The position numbers and the translations under genes are program-made. A model generated the notes under the pieces. The model had not been told where the DNA came from, did not search any database, and worked only from the letters and a program-made list of their open reading frames with translations. From Scolanthus callimorphus (lineage: Eukaryota; Cnidaria; Anthozoa; Actiniaria; Edwardsiidae), in NCBI GenBank assembly GCA_033964015.1, contig CM066919.1, positions 1,054,001 to 1,118,000 on the forward strand: a stretch of 64,000 bases of DNA. Direction: 5' to 3'. Below, piece by piece: positions 34,701 to 46,300 of the stretch. Each line of letters starts with the position of its first letter. The first letter of the stretch is position 1.

Positions 34701-37593
34701 AGGTACCGTTTGTTGTGTGTAGTGGTTTCTTGGTCGTGAGATGGCCGAACTCTCTCGTTGTGCCAAGTGTCCAAGCATCGCGTATCAGTTAGTGGCGCTC
34801 AAGAAGATGCAGGAAGTGTTTGCCCGCCCTGGTGTCTTAGAAAGGTCAGTAGTAATATATACTAACATAGCTGGAGAGTCTGCCTATCTATCTATTTCAA
34901 TACATATTTCTTTTAGAGTGGTTTTCACAAGACTGTCGTGAAACCAATCGCAAAGTAATTACACCAATTCTGAACAAAACGTATGGGAGTAATTACAAAG
35001 TAATTGCGAATTACTCACGACAGTCATGTGAAATCCGCTCTATGACTGAATCTTGGGGATCGTAACAACAACATCGAAATATAGGTTTTGCTTTAAAGCA
35101 CAAAGCATTCTGATGCTATATTAGCACATATTGTAGTTTTTACTGACAGCTCTTTTTGATAAGGATCGTCACTCTTAGTAATGACTCCTTGTTGTATCTT
35201 TGACCTCCACAGATTCTTCGATGACCAAGTGGCAATCAAGCGCATGCGCAATACATTTGCACAGCTGTACAGCATTGATAAGGTAAGCGCGGGTATTGAT
35301 CTCTGTGAGTAAATTAGTTTTCAGTGAAGTTTGATTTTAATTGCTATTCCCACAGGGAGAAGAGGGGGACAGGAACGTGGCAATGGCTTTGAAAGATCCG
35401 AAAAAGTTTGTTCTAAAAGCGCAAAGAGACGGTGGAGGATGTACGTGAAAGCTTATCTGCGTTTCTATGAGCAACGCTGTGTGACTATTATTAGATTATA
35501 TTAAATTGGATTGTATTTGCATTGCATTCCATTGTTGCTGGTTTACATACGAACGCATGCGTAAGCGCAGGACGCAAGTGTAAGGCAAGTGTAAGGCAAA
35601 TCACAGCGACGCAAGCGCAGCTTAAAATCAACATTAACGGACGAATCCAGCTATAATGCACTGGCGCGCTGCATGTCGGTAAATAAGGGACATTTGTCGA
35701 ATGAAGTGTTCAAAGGCGCGCGCTGCATTCTGGTAATTGTGGGACACATCCATTAGTTTGCTTGCGGTTGCGTTCTAGTGTAAACATCATAAAGGAAATG
35801 TTTGAGTTTGATATCCTTGCGCTTGCGTTCTAGTGTAAATCAGCCCTTATTACTCATTGCTCGCATTTTTGGCTCTTTCTTGGTGTTGCAAGGCACCAGA
35901 GGCATAAAGACAATAGAAGAGGAAAGACCGCAGAACGAAGCAATAAGATGGAATACAATAGCTCCAATCAAAAAAACAATACATCTTGCAACACCAAGAA
36001 AGACCCGCATTTTTTCTCACCCCCATGCCCCTGCTGGGCAAGAAAAAATACGTTCTCAACTTGTAAAATATCCGCCCTTGTTACAGAAAAAGCATCTAAG
36101 TAAGAAATATAGAGCAGATATTATTTCAACGCATGGGCAAAAAAGAAACGTTGTGGGTCTCAGTGTGGTACGCGCGCGCCCAAAAATGGCGGGAATTTGA
36201 ATCTAAGCATAAGCCAATCAGAAGCACCCGATTTGAATATCTAATAATTGTGTCTTATTGTTTAGTTGATAGTGTATTCTTCAATGAGGATATTGTCAAG
36301 CAACTAAAGGGCATGCCTGATGAAGAGAGGTCTCAATTTGTCTTGATGGACAAGATAGAGCCTGTTACAAGCCTGAACTGCTTGGTCCATGACGGGCAGA
36401 CTGAGGTGTTGGTAACAGAGACTCAGAACGAGCTTGGTATCCAAGGGGTCATTATCAGGTTGGGCAAATACGACTTGATGTCTATTGTACTGAGATTTAA
36501 ACAATGGGCCTTTTTCCAGATAATGGGGGTCCTGTGGAATTTATGTTTGGAAACGAGGCTATGGTGGGTTTGTTTACAAGCGTTCTTTTTCGCGCGCTTT
36601 AGAAATTGTTTCTCACTAACAGCAAAACTCGCTTCAATATCTAATATCTGAGAACTCCCACTTTAATTCTGCGTTTTGGCTTCCGTTCATCAAACTGAAT
36701 TTTTTTCAAGTTGGTTTTGCATTTTATGGAGGAAAGTTTGGTTTTCAATAAGCATAACTAGTCTTTATTAGTTCAAAAAGCCTCTCCAAATCTGCCTGAG
36801 ATCACCCATAGCTGTTCACTCGTAATAAGCACAACGAGATCGCGAGCGCATGCTGGCATTCCCGCAAATACTTCCTAGCAAATATCAAGTGGATATAAAG
36901 CAGCGTGTACGAACCATTAACCTGATGAGAAAGGGCAAAATTAGCCCTTTTCAAAGAGCACTGTAGTGCAATGAAACATAGTTGAATCTAAGAGTTCGTC
37001 TGTCACTGGTGACGATATGGAAAATACGAGTGTTTTAGTTTCCGGTAAAACAGGTAAAACACTGGCATCTATATTCTCAGTAGTGACCTTAAAAATTGCC
37101 GGTAAAATTACGTCACAGTCGTATAATAATTCTCCATACGAAAGCTAAATTCATAACTTTTTTTATTATTCATTCAATCATTTAATTGTGTTAAAATTCA
37201 TTCAAAATATTTTCGCCGCCATTTTCCCGCTTTACTTCCCTGAGAAAGCTGCCAGCCTGCCTACAAGTGCGTGACGTCACGCGTGCAATAATTTTTAACT
37301 TATCCAATCTTTGACGTCATCGATGGAATACGTCGCTCGCCTTCAGAAACATAAAAAAATCGCCAGTGACGCTCAACCATTTAGAAGCGGGAAAGTATTT
37401 TGAATGAATAATAAAGTATCTCCAACCTGTAAACCATCTGACAAAGAAATTATTTATTAATTTCAGCGATGGGAAAAAGGTCGTGTTTAACGAGAATGGC
37501 GGCTATCTTATGAGAAGCAAGAAAGCAGGTCAAGCAGGAGGAAGTATTAGTACAGGCGTCTATCACCATAGTTGTATCTACTTGCTCGACTAG
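28784..37593 (+). CDS. gss: Glutathione synthetase, 13 exons, divergent
   Basis: Catalyses ATP-dependent joining of gamma-glutamylcysteine and glycine in the cytosol, the last step of glutathione synthesis. Exons: 28784-29055, 31197-31274, 32032-32174, 32409-32451, 32561-32634, 33207-33293, 33567-33650, 33984-34053, 34723-34844, 35213-35282, 35356-35440, 36266-36458, 37467-37593. Phases agree throughout, giving about 482 residues against 474 in man. Motifs: VQKDFNLLIDRVS, GLTRCDYF (Arg125), LKQVEVNV (Mg-binding Glu/Asn), YYRDGYTPEHY, RCAKCPSIAYQLVALKKMQE, FVLKAQRDGGG, LMDKIEPV, NELGIQGV and the C-terminal GGYLMRSKKAGQAGGSISTG. Exon 2 needs one extra base near 31216 to read DPLTRRLFEIYSKAQEQG. 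The substrate loop usually reading NTISASFGG is NVICDSSGH, and GGGNN is GGGFD, so this may be a diverged paralogue. The acceptor chosen for exon 12 affects the second point. Confidence 0.92.
29789..30051. mobile_element. MITE with GGCGGTGATTACATGAGAC ends, TAA duplication
   Basis: GGCGGTGATTACATGAGAC at the left pairs with GTCTCATGTAATCACCGCC at the right, flanked by TAA at 29786-29788 and 30052-30054. Inside, the same GTGATTACA(T/C)GAGACCG end is repeated near 29980, with GAACTCAGA.CG.TC.GAGTTCG palindromes, suggesting internal duplication. In gss intron 1. Confidence 0.85.
30240..30493. mobile_element. MITE with AGGGGTGGACCATTAGAAAT ends and C tract
   Basis: AGGGGTGGACCATTAGAAAT pairs with ATTTCTAATGGTCCACCCCT. 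The interior has alternating A runs ('CCAAAAAAAAAATTC') and a C run at 30442-30466. In gss intron 1. Confidence 0.85.
31730..32005. repeat. Dispersed repeat, uninterrupted copy (empty MITE site)
   Basis: Continuous version of the repeat at 24050-24780. TTA at 31825-31827 marks where the other copy carries a MITE. It ends about 25 bp before the acceptor of gss exon 3 (32032). Confidence 0.85.
34915..35042. mobile_element. Small MITE with TAGAG(T/C)GG(T/A)TTTCACA ends in gss intron 9
   Basis: TAGAGTGGTTTTCACAAGAC pairs with GTCATGTGAAATCCGCTCTA, and AAAGTAATTAC pairs with GTAATTACTCC-type sequence inside. No coding capacity. Confidence 0.8.
35530..35850. mobile_element. MITE-like repeat with GCAAGCGCAAG motifs in gss intron 11
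   Basis: Repeated GCGTAAGCGCAGGACGCAAG, GACGCAAGCGCAGC and CTTGCGTTCTAGTGTAAATC (twice, near 35770 and 35825) indicate a degraded element. Related motifs recur at 52900-53030. Boundaries are uncertain. Confidence 0.55.
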
Positions 37594-37619
37594 CTCACGT
37601 CTCCGTATCAAAAAGAACT

Positions 37620-37725
37620 GTCGGGAGATTTTCTACATTTACTATATTTGCTGATGGAGATTTTCAATTTTTGGTCCCTATATTATCACTATCCAGGCCC
37701 CCCTTTCTGAAATCCGCACCTGCAT
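37620..37725. repeat. AGGGGCG-family MITE fragment
   Basis: Contains CATTTACTATATTTGCTG, 'GGTCCCTATATTATCACTATCC' type sequence and GGCCCCCCTTTCTG, as in the family at 7180. Lies directly after the gss stop. Confidence 0.6.
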
Positions 37726-37890
37726 AAATATTCCACGAGGCTTTAGAAACGCCCAAGCCGTGTCCCACAACTACCAGAATGCAGCGCGCGCTTTTTAACA
37801 GTTGGTTCGACAAATGTCTCACATCTACCGACATGCAGCGCGCGCGTGTGTTCTAGCTGGAACCGTCCATTAGGCCGACTCATTTCACAT

Positions 37891-38010
37891 AGCCTGCGTA
37901 GCAAGCGCAAAGGGAAAAGGGAGAGAAAAGGGAAACGGGCGCGCGCCCAGCCCGCAGCCGCGCGGGCGCCCGTTCTCTCCCTTTTCCTTTTGCACTTGCT
38001 ACGCAGGCTA
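37891..38010. mobile_element. G/C-rich hairpin MITE
   Basis: TAGCCTGCGTAGCAAGCGCA pairs with TGCACTTGCTACGCAGGCTA. The arms continue as (A/G)-rich GGGAAAAGGGAGAG and CTCTCCCTTTTCC and close on GCGCGCGCCCAGCCCGC. Confidence 0.85.
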
Positions 38011-38205
38011 CATTTCACAGGAACTTTCTGCAGAAACCCATCAAGGGGGAAAGCTTAATTTCCCAAGGTACATGCATCTGTGCATGGAAAGTCTCCGGAA
38101 TTTATATGGATAGCCTTGGGAAATCCGAACACTTCACATGCTTAGCTTCTAACATGGGAAATTGAGCTTTTCCCTGGATGGGTTTCTGCAGAAGTTTCCT
38201 GTGTT
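38011..38205. repeat. Second hairpin element
   Basis: ACTTTCTGCAGAAACCCATC with GGGAAAGCTTAATTTCCC pairs with GGGAAATTGAGCTTTTCCC and GATGGGTTTCTGCAGAAGT. It directly follows the hairpin at 37891. Confidence 0.75.
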
Positions 38206-39062
38206 TCGCTATGATGAGATTCTAATTTGAAATTGGCAGGCGCTGAAACGTGACGTCACTCAGAAACGTGAGGTTCTCTGAAAGAGGCTTTTCTCGTTAT
38301 ACCATTATCAGAATAAGAGCCAAGAAAACAATTTCTATGTTAAGTAATGGTCCGTATAAGAACTATAAGAACTAGGCAAGCCAACGGTAAAGCATGCTGG
38401 AATGCAATTAATTTCTATTGAAAATATAGGCAATTTCATTGGCTTAGACATGAAAATCGGTAAATTCACTATGCTAGAAAGACTTGTCTGAGGATTTTTA
38501 GGGAGACATAAGCACTTGTGGTACTCACAAACAGGATATGCAATTTGTAAAGACTTTGTATGTGGGGAACCTAGCGTAAAATGCTGATTCTCACTCCTTT
38601 GTTCTTCTTTAATCTGATTGGTCTAGAGACTTTTCGTTGCCATATGTTCTCAAAGCAAGTCGAAATCTATCAATTTTTCACTCTTATTGCGTTACTAGTC
38701 ATGATAACTTACTGTGGTAAAAAAAATAGGACATATCCTACGTGGGGAACCTTCAATGCCGTAGAACAATGGAGGTTTGCCTAGTTCTTGCATGGATGAT
38801 TACTTAAAAGTGTAAAACGAAGAAAATCGATGTAAAAGAAGCTGTTTATGCCGCCCTCTTTAACGTAAGGCGCAAGAGTGTCGTCACGTTTCCAATATGG
38901 CGACGCACGTTAAAATAAAAATCTCGCATCTAAACTCGTAAACTGATTCTATTTTCAGTTATAAAGTTTTGATGAATGTTTTTTGAAAAGATGATATTTA
39001 GTCATTTCAAAGCGCGTATCAAAATTACAAGTATTTTCATAGCGGCTGGCAAAAAATGTATC
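38206..39062. other. Gene-free stretch
   Basis: No gene recognised. AACTAGGCAAGCC near 38371 and GGTTTGCCTAGTT near 38774 are an inverted pair and may bound a degraded element. Confidence 0.4.
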
Positions 39063-39437
39063 TGTTCCTCTTTGCCAGGCAAGTCGGAAAATGTACCAGC
39101 AGTATTAATGAAGAAGGGATAAATTTTCAAGCCAGTATGTACGAGTCAAGATGACACAACACAAGAACAAGAACCAAACTGTACTAAACTAATTTATTCT
39201 GTACTTTACTGATAAGTTCTCAGTTGCTAACTCCAGCCCTAATGTAATGTAATGTAATGTTCCTCTTTGCCAGGCAAGTCGGAAAATGTACCAGCAGTAT
39301 TAATGAAGAAGGGATAAATTTTCAAGCCAGTATGTACGAGTCAAGATGACACAACACAAGAACAAGAACCAAACTGTACTAAACTAATTTATTCTGTACT
39401 TTACTGATAAGTTCTCAGTTGCTAACTCCAGCCCTAA
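39063..39437. repeat. Exact tandem duplication of ~180 bp with 195-bp period
   Basis: The block beginning TGTTCCTCTTTGCCAGGCAA and ending AACTCCAGCCCTAA occurs at 39063-39242 and 39258-39437 with no difference seen. (TGTAA)n-like sequence joins them. Identity implies a very recent duplication or an assembly artefact. Confidence 0.9.
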
Positions 39438-39629
39438 CTTCCTGCCCGACTCACGGGAAGAACTGGTAAGAGGGCGGGGCGTTGCCTTTTATAGAGCGCT
39501 CTCGTATTTAAAGAACAAAAGAACTCTTTCATATACAAGAACGCTTTAAACATACCTTTTCTTATTAGAATATTTATACATTTTGTATTTCCGCTTACTA
39601 TTTTACTGTATTTCCTAGTTCTTGTCTAA

Positions 39630-39708
39630 TTATATTCTTTGTAAGTTTTAACGTAATTCAGCTTTTAGCTGCAATGTTTTAATCAATAAACTATCTATCT
39701 ATCTCTAT
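39630..39708 (+). mobile_element. 3' tail of a retroelement ending in (ATCT)n
   Basis: TAATTCAGCTTTTAGCTGCAATG is represented here (TTCAGCTTTTAGCTGCAATG), followed by ATAAACTATCTATCTATCT. The same order, hairpin CAGC...GCTG, then AATAAACTATCTATCTATCT, occurs at 44530-44590. This is what non-LTR retroelement 3' ends look like. No coding part is attached. Confidence 0.6.
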
Positions 39709-39879
39709 AGTGTCTGCAAGAATAATGTTTTAAAAGAAGCACTGAATACTTTCTTGTTAAAGAACTATTTGAATTATTGATAAAGATTTTTAACGGTAGA
39801 GTAATATGGGATCTCTGCAGATGGCCGGCCTCGCAACCATGTCGTGTAGGATCCGACCAATCATGACGCTGATGCAGTC

Positions 39880-40012
39880 TAGTCCCTTGGTGTTCTGGGT
39901 GGGCTTCCTGTGCTCGGAGATGAACCGTTAGGATGCGCGAGCAATGGGCTTCCTGTGACGTCACGTCACGCTTGTCTTACAAACCACAGGAAGCCCACCC
40001 GGAACGCCAGGG
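39880..40012. repeat. Inverted repeat with GTGGGCTTCCTGTG
   Basis: GGTGTTCTGGGTGGGCTTCC with CTGTG pairs with CACAGGAAGCCCACCCGGAA. An additional GGGCTTCCTGTGACGTCACG lies between the arms. Confidence 0.65.
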
Positions 40013-40322
40013 TCTAGGCTGACGCTGATGGTCAAATCCATCGAGAAAGACAATATTGTATTTAGCATGTCAAGTTCACGTGACATTGAGAATCGATTGT
40101 TTGCTCTCGACCAATCAGATTTGCGATAGTAAGTTCAATGTACAATAATATTGTTTGCAACAGACCAATGGACGAGCGGAATATATTGAATGAATATGAT
40201 TTTCTGATCTTGACCAATATGATCCCCGGAACTTGCTTCTTTTTAAATAACTAATGTAATTGCATCGATTGTAGGTTAGTATAATAAAATAAGCTCCTAA
40301 CTCAGCAAGCACTGCCACAACT

Positions 40323-43300
40323 ATGGGGTTGGGTAAAACTTTCATAACGACCGTATTCAGGATTCTAGTAATTCTTGCGGCCCTACTCGAGCTTGACAAA
40401 CAAAATGTGTCGGCTGAGAGAGAGAACATTTCGGGGGAGGGAGTTATCGATAGAGTGGACCAAGAGCTAGAGGAGGTTAATAACATGGAAGAAATAAAGG
40501 CAATCCAGTCCGAGAATGAAGATGATAATTTTATTGGCGACATGCGGGATGAGAAGCTATCTATGGTAAGATGCAATACACGAATTTCACATTTATGAAA
40601 CGAAGATTCTGTAGACAGCAGAAGCTTTCCTTGTACAGAGAGATCATTTTCTCTTGACAGAGACAAGTCGAAAATTAATAGTCAGGCGCGCGCGTAGCTA
40701 CTTGTACGCCAATACGCATTTGCTTTGAGCTATGAAGACATACAATGACGTACCGTAAAAACGTATGGCCTCGCGCCTGATAGTATAGCGGGAGGTGACA
40801 GCACTAAGAAAGGCTGTTTCGGGAGTCTTCCGAAAAAACGTCGATAAAATTGTCGAGAATCTGGAGTTGGGCGCAAATTTACGGGATAAATCAAATAAAA
40901 GCGTGAGCTTTGCAAACATATCTGGGAGATGTAACAAAAGTCGGGAGACATTTCGGTTTATAATGCAATTTGTGGGCACAAGCATGGTTATAGTTCCCGA
41001 GTTATATTTTGTTGTAAGGTGCAAATGTCAGTCTCATATTCAGTCTAGTAAAAAATGTTCTTACCGTTAAAAGAGTTCTTTACCGATAAAGAATACACAA
41101 GATAAACTGATTGATTGCTAGTCATGTTGTTGCCTGTTTAACCCTCAATTTTCATCGGGAGTATAATTAAGTTTTTCGGGAATGGAGAAAAAAATTTTCG
41201 GGACTATCTGTTTATACTTCTCAGAGAGCCCAAACGGTCTTTCTTAAAGGGGCTCTCGCACGCTTAATATTCGTCCACCGTGGACTTAAAATAGGTAAAA
41301 TTGTATCCGTGAAAACGCATGTACATTTGCCCGTAGTAATCAAAATAATCCTCCAGATTAATAGAAAAACCTTTCAAGCGTTAGACAAATGCAATTCCAG
41401 GTTGTTTTGACCTGATATCAAGAGGATGGAATTGGATTGCGATTTGAGCTATTTTCTTGTCAGAGAAGTGGTCAGCAAGCGTGCGAGAGCCCCTTTAAGG
41501 CTGTCTCCCCTGTAGTATAGAAACATCGTAAATCGGGGATTAGATTCCATGGAGTCCCTGATACCTGTAGCTATCACGCTACCGCCAGGGGATTGTTGTA
41601 GGGACTCCACATGCTCTGAGTGTTCTTTTCAAGTAACGAATCTATAGCAGGTGTCAACCGGTGTTTGTTCTCACAGGCTATAGTACAACAAATATAGCCT
41701 ACATCAATTATTGTGCGAGATTTTTTCTCGCTGTTTTTCTTCAAATACACTTTGATGCAACATGGAATTTTATCTCCTATTATCCTATATCAGCAATATT
41801 GGAAAAAGGACATTTAATTTATAAGGTTGAAACGTGAAAGAACAAGAACTTTCAGCCTCAGGGACCACTCTGGGTCCTTATGCAGTTGTTGCGACCGAGA
41901 GCGAGAAAATATTGGACAAAGGCGACCCTCGAGGTTTTTTGGCGATCTGGGAGAGTGACTGCGTGAATATAATAGAAAATATCTCAAACAAAAGCCTCCC
42001 TTCGCTGTCGATCGTACCTCGCTTGACGAAAGGAATATGTCTGAAAATACACCTTCAGATTTCCTCGTCCATTACGTCAGTACTGCGCAGGTCCTGCATT
42101 TTTCCCTGAATGGCTTAGACTCATAAAATGTTTCTTGTCTTGCGATGTTTCTTGCGTGCGAAACATGAAGGAAACATGTATCCGGCTACAATGCTGCGCG
42201 CTACATGTGTCCTAGTTTAGCCGGGCTTATATCCTGCTCAGTAACATGTGCAAGTGAGCCAGGGCTATCTTGTTTTGAACTCAATATAGCTGGTAAATGG
42301 CCAGGATCCCGGGGGGGGGGGGGGGGGGGGGGGGGACTCCCATATTTTTGGTCGGGGATGATCGTCGTATCTTTTAGGGGTTAAAATCACGTTGGTTTGG
42401 TCTCTTTTAGGGGTGATCTTGATCTTCAATAAATTTTAGGCAGATTGATATCTTTTAGGGCCGAAACTGTATCCAAATTGCTTTTTCTCATGATGGTGCT
42501 TCTAAAAACCGTGTAAGAAAGAGAGATTATTCGATGAGAAGACGATGAATTAGAAACAAACACGGAAATGTTTTCATGGGTATTTTTCCCCTGCTACCTG
42601 TGTCCTTCGCGCCTACTTGGCACATAAGACCTCATATTTTAGGGTAATTTTTTTGAGCCACGCTATGGCCCGCCATGTTTGGTATCTTTTAGGGGTGAAA
42701 CTGAAAATTTCCAACGATCATCCCCGACCAAAAAATATGGAAATTCCCCCCCCCCCCCCCCCCGGGGGGGGGGCAGGATTCACTAGCCATACATAGCACA
42801 CGAAGAGCCAGCTACGTGTGAATTTTTGTTAAGATGACTCAATTTAGTTTATGAGTCGTTGCTCCTGCACAATCAAGATGATGACCGATGCCAAAAAATG
42901 AAATGGTCACAAGCCGAGTGTAAACTGTGAACAAATGTTTTGTAAGTTCGTCTTTAGATGCAAAAATTCAAGTAGCCAAGATGGCAAGTAAATAAAAAAA
43001 TCCACTCTTGCCCAAATTTTCTTAACGACTATTCGCCTCCCCTCCATGTGAGAACTGTCGAAAGAGGAAATATATATATTTTTAATTAAAGGCTTATTTT
43101 GCTTATTTACTTGGGTTTAGCCATCAATATCATTGTAGGCAGACCAACCATCAAAACTACCCAATGAGAAAAAAAGACCAGTGCCTGGGTTTCATTGAAG
43201 CCACCCTCAGATCGTTATTCTGTGTTCACTGTCTTTTTCTCATGGAATTCATAGCGTCAGATTCACAAAAGCATCGAGGAACTCATCAATATCACAGAAC

Positions 43301-46300
43301 CAGACCCTAGAGAGATCGAGAAACAGAAGAATGTTACTGAACAACTGGAAACGTATCTCAAGGTATTTACAAGCCCATGCCGGGATATAAACTGATGACG
43401 TCACAAAAAAACATTTTCGATTTAGCAATATTTGTCCCTTGATTTATAGTAAGGGCACACCAAAACCTACACACCAAAAATGAGGCAAATCGGTTGCAAT
43501 ACTGTATGCAACCGAGATACAGATTTTAGCACATTTTAATGAATAAGATACGTTTTATAGAAATTAATACTATCATATTTATTGGATCATTTTCTCTTGA
43601 TTTATTATAGTGTAAATTTCACGTTAGGTATATATTTGCTCGGAGCGAGCGTAGCGAGCGGAGAGCAAGTCTATTCTTGCCGTTACGTGCGTGAGAGGCG
43701 ATTTTTCATGTCCTTTTTCATGTCCACAAAATCATCTACCCCTCTCAAAAGTGAATTATCTGGAGGTCAGCGGTCAATATATGCGCCGTACATGCGCGAG
43801 ATGATAGTATAGGCAATTTTCATGTCCAGTAGCAATGTTCATGTCCATGTGCATTCTAGACGTTGTTCAAATGACATCTTGACCCCAGAGTTCGCGTTTT
43901 CGATAACTGACACATAGTTTTAATTACGGTCGAGCAATTTTTATCGGATTTCAGCTAGGGTGTTTATTAGGCTCGCGGGTTTCCAGTTGGTCAAGCAAAC
44001 AAGTGAAAATTGTGAAAATTATTAAAGGACAAGGTTCATAATTTGTGTTAGCACTAGTTCCATTCCATAGTAGGTCAATTACGCGAAATATTGAAGTCTT
44101 ACTTTGAGATACTTTGCTTACATTTCTGTTCATGCTGACGTTGGCACTTAGCGGGAGCTACACCTAGTCAATGCAAGATTTCGCTTTTATCTAAACCTCT
44201 CGAGACCACTCAAAGTGATGCCCGTAAATTTGTGAGACCGATAACTTATCTGAGCAAGTGAACAACCGTCATATTCTATTTAGCTTAAAACTAAACCCAG
44301 CTCTTACAGCTGTCAACCAAACCGTTCCGAACTAGAGGCACCCGAGAGAAATTCAATATTTGTAGATAAAAAAAACCCAAAACATTTCCGGCTAAAGAAA
44401 CTGCACTGTTTCAGTCTACACCATTTCAACGATACTCATTGTCTGATTGTACTGCCATAGCTCCGAGCATTCCCATATCTTTCAGATATTTCTAGTTATA
44501 TGTCTCTTTTTATAGTTTGCAAATAATTGTGTAATTCAGCCTACGGGCTGCAATGCGATTTATTTAAATAAACTATCTATCTATCTCGAGATATGGCCCG
44601 CTGAATACATAATTTTCTTTAACAAATCACTGTATTTTTAGCTCAGTTCATAAAGTTTTGAAATGTGCCTAAAATACAGTGATTTACGAAAATTATTAGC
44701 ATTCAGCGGGTTATATCTCGGTTGTGTTGTCATTATTCGGGAGGGACTCTGATTTCAAATTTGTGACTCCACACTTTAGGACTCTTTTTGAATGACATTG
44801 TGGGTGCGATAGAAAAGTAAAAGCGCTAAATCCAGCACTGACGTTTGTCAAGTGAGACGTTTGAGAGCCTTTGCTGATCATTCTCGTTCCCAGAGCTCCC
44901 CAGCTCGTCTGCTCGCAGGGGAGGCTCTGGGGACATCCACTTGAGGGCCGTCGCTGATTGGTTGATTTTGAGTGTTGGAGCATGCGCTGAAAGGTCTTTC
45001 TCTCAGCGGCTCTGTGTTAAATCTCGCGCATGCGTCAGTGGCTGTCACCAGAGCCTCCCCGCGAGGTTACGAGCCGGGGAGCTCTGGGTTCGAGAATGTT
45101 TGCTGATTGGCTAATAATCAACGCGCACGCGTACATATTCTTATCTTTCATTTTTGCTGCAGGCCAAAACACCGTTCAAGATTAGTCGCATATCCGTAGT
45201 GGGTTCTTTAAGCCAAGGGACCTCCCTTAGGGGCGTCGAGGCAGTGGATCTGGCAGTCTTTATAGAAGGTATTCTCAGTGTATCTAGATGAGGGAGTGTT
45301 TGTACCTTGCAAATGGCGATTGTACTTTCAACTTTGAGGTATCTTTTGAGGGCACTCAAATGGTCCCTTGTGAGCACCGGGTTTTTCTGAGTGAGACCGA
45401 ATTAAACATTTTTCGATTTTGATGCAAAATCGATCACCAGCGATCACGTTCCATCATTTTTTGCGAATCGAGTACTATACGTACTACCCAAGAAATCGAA
45501 CCCAATAATCGAGCACCGAAAATATTGTCGTTGCGCGAGCTGCGACTTCGGGGGCCGCTGCAGTTTGGGTAAAATTGTGTGACATTACTGTTGAGTTATA
45601 AGCTACTATTCCTTTAAGATAGGTGAAAGTGAGCAGAATTTTCCCTCACCTTAGCCCCCGAAGACAGCCATGAAAGGAGCAGGTCGCGTGTTTCGAATTC
45701 AAAAATATATATGTTATGTTTACAACATGAGCAGCCGTGTTGTATCAGATTTACACACGAAAACACGAGCGCGTAGCGCGAGTGATGTAGATCTGATACA
45801 ACACGGAGGCGAATGTTGTAAACTACTTAAAAAATTCATCGCTTCTAGTGTCCGCTGTTTTAAAAATCTTGTAAATTTGGCAGAGAAACTTCAAGATATG
45901 TTTTATGAAAGTTGCTGTGCAAATTAGTTACAACCACTAGTGGTTGTATCAGAATTACAACACGCTACGGTCCCGTGAATCTTATTGTGTTCTATTGTGT
46001 TGTTCTTATTAATTATTCATGAATTTTTAAATATAGTTAATAAATGAACCAGAAATAATCCGTCACCTTGTATGGTTTTAACCTGATTTTAGATGTCCCT
46101 GAATATAATCACACGCAATGGCTGCCTGCTGTTATATATTCCATAAAGATAGTTCTAAAGCAGCGAACCGATGTGCCCAGCGGATCTGTCCTCCAACTCT
46201 GCTCGAACTTTAGCACGACGAGCATTTCCTTGACGTGTACTTGCGATGATGTTAATATCAAGATATTTCCGACCAATGACTGGAAACAACGAGGTGGCTA

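Noticed and set aside
35802..36651. Two + frames of 132 and 172 residues
   Set aside because: The second contains real gss exon 12 (36266-36458) but extends into introns on both sides; the first is intron and MITE sequence.
41834..42109. Extra exon of the OAS-like gene
   Set aside because: A 91-codon frame without a clear acceptor and donor pair or resemblance to OAS; the exon before and after it already match in phase.
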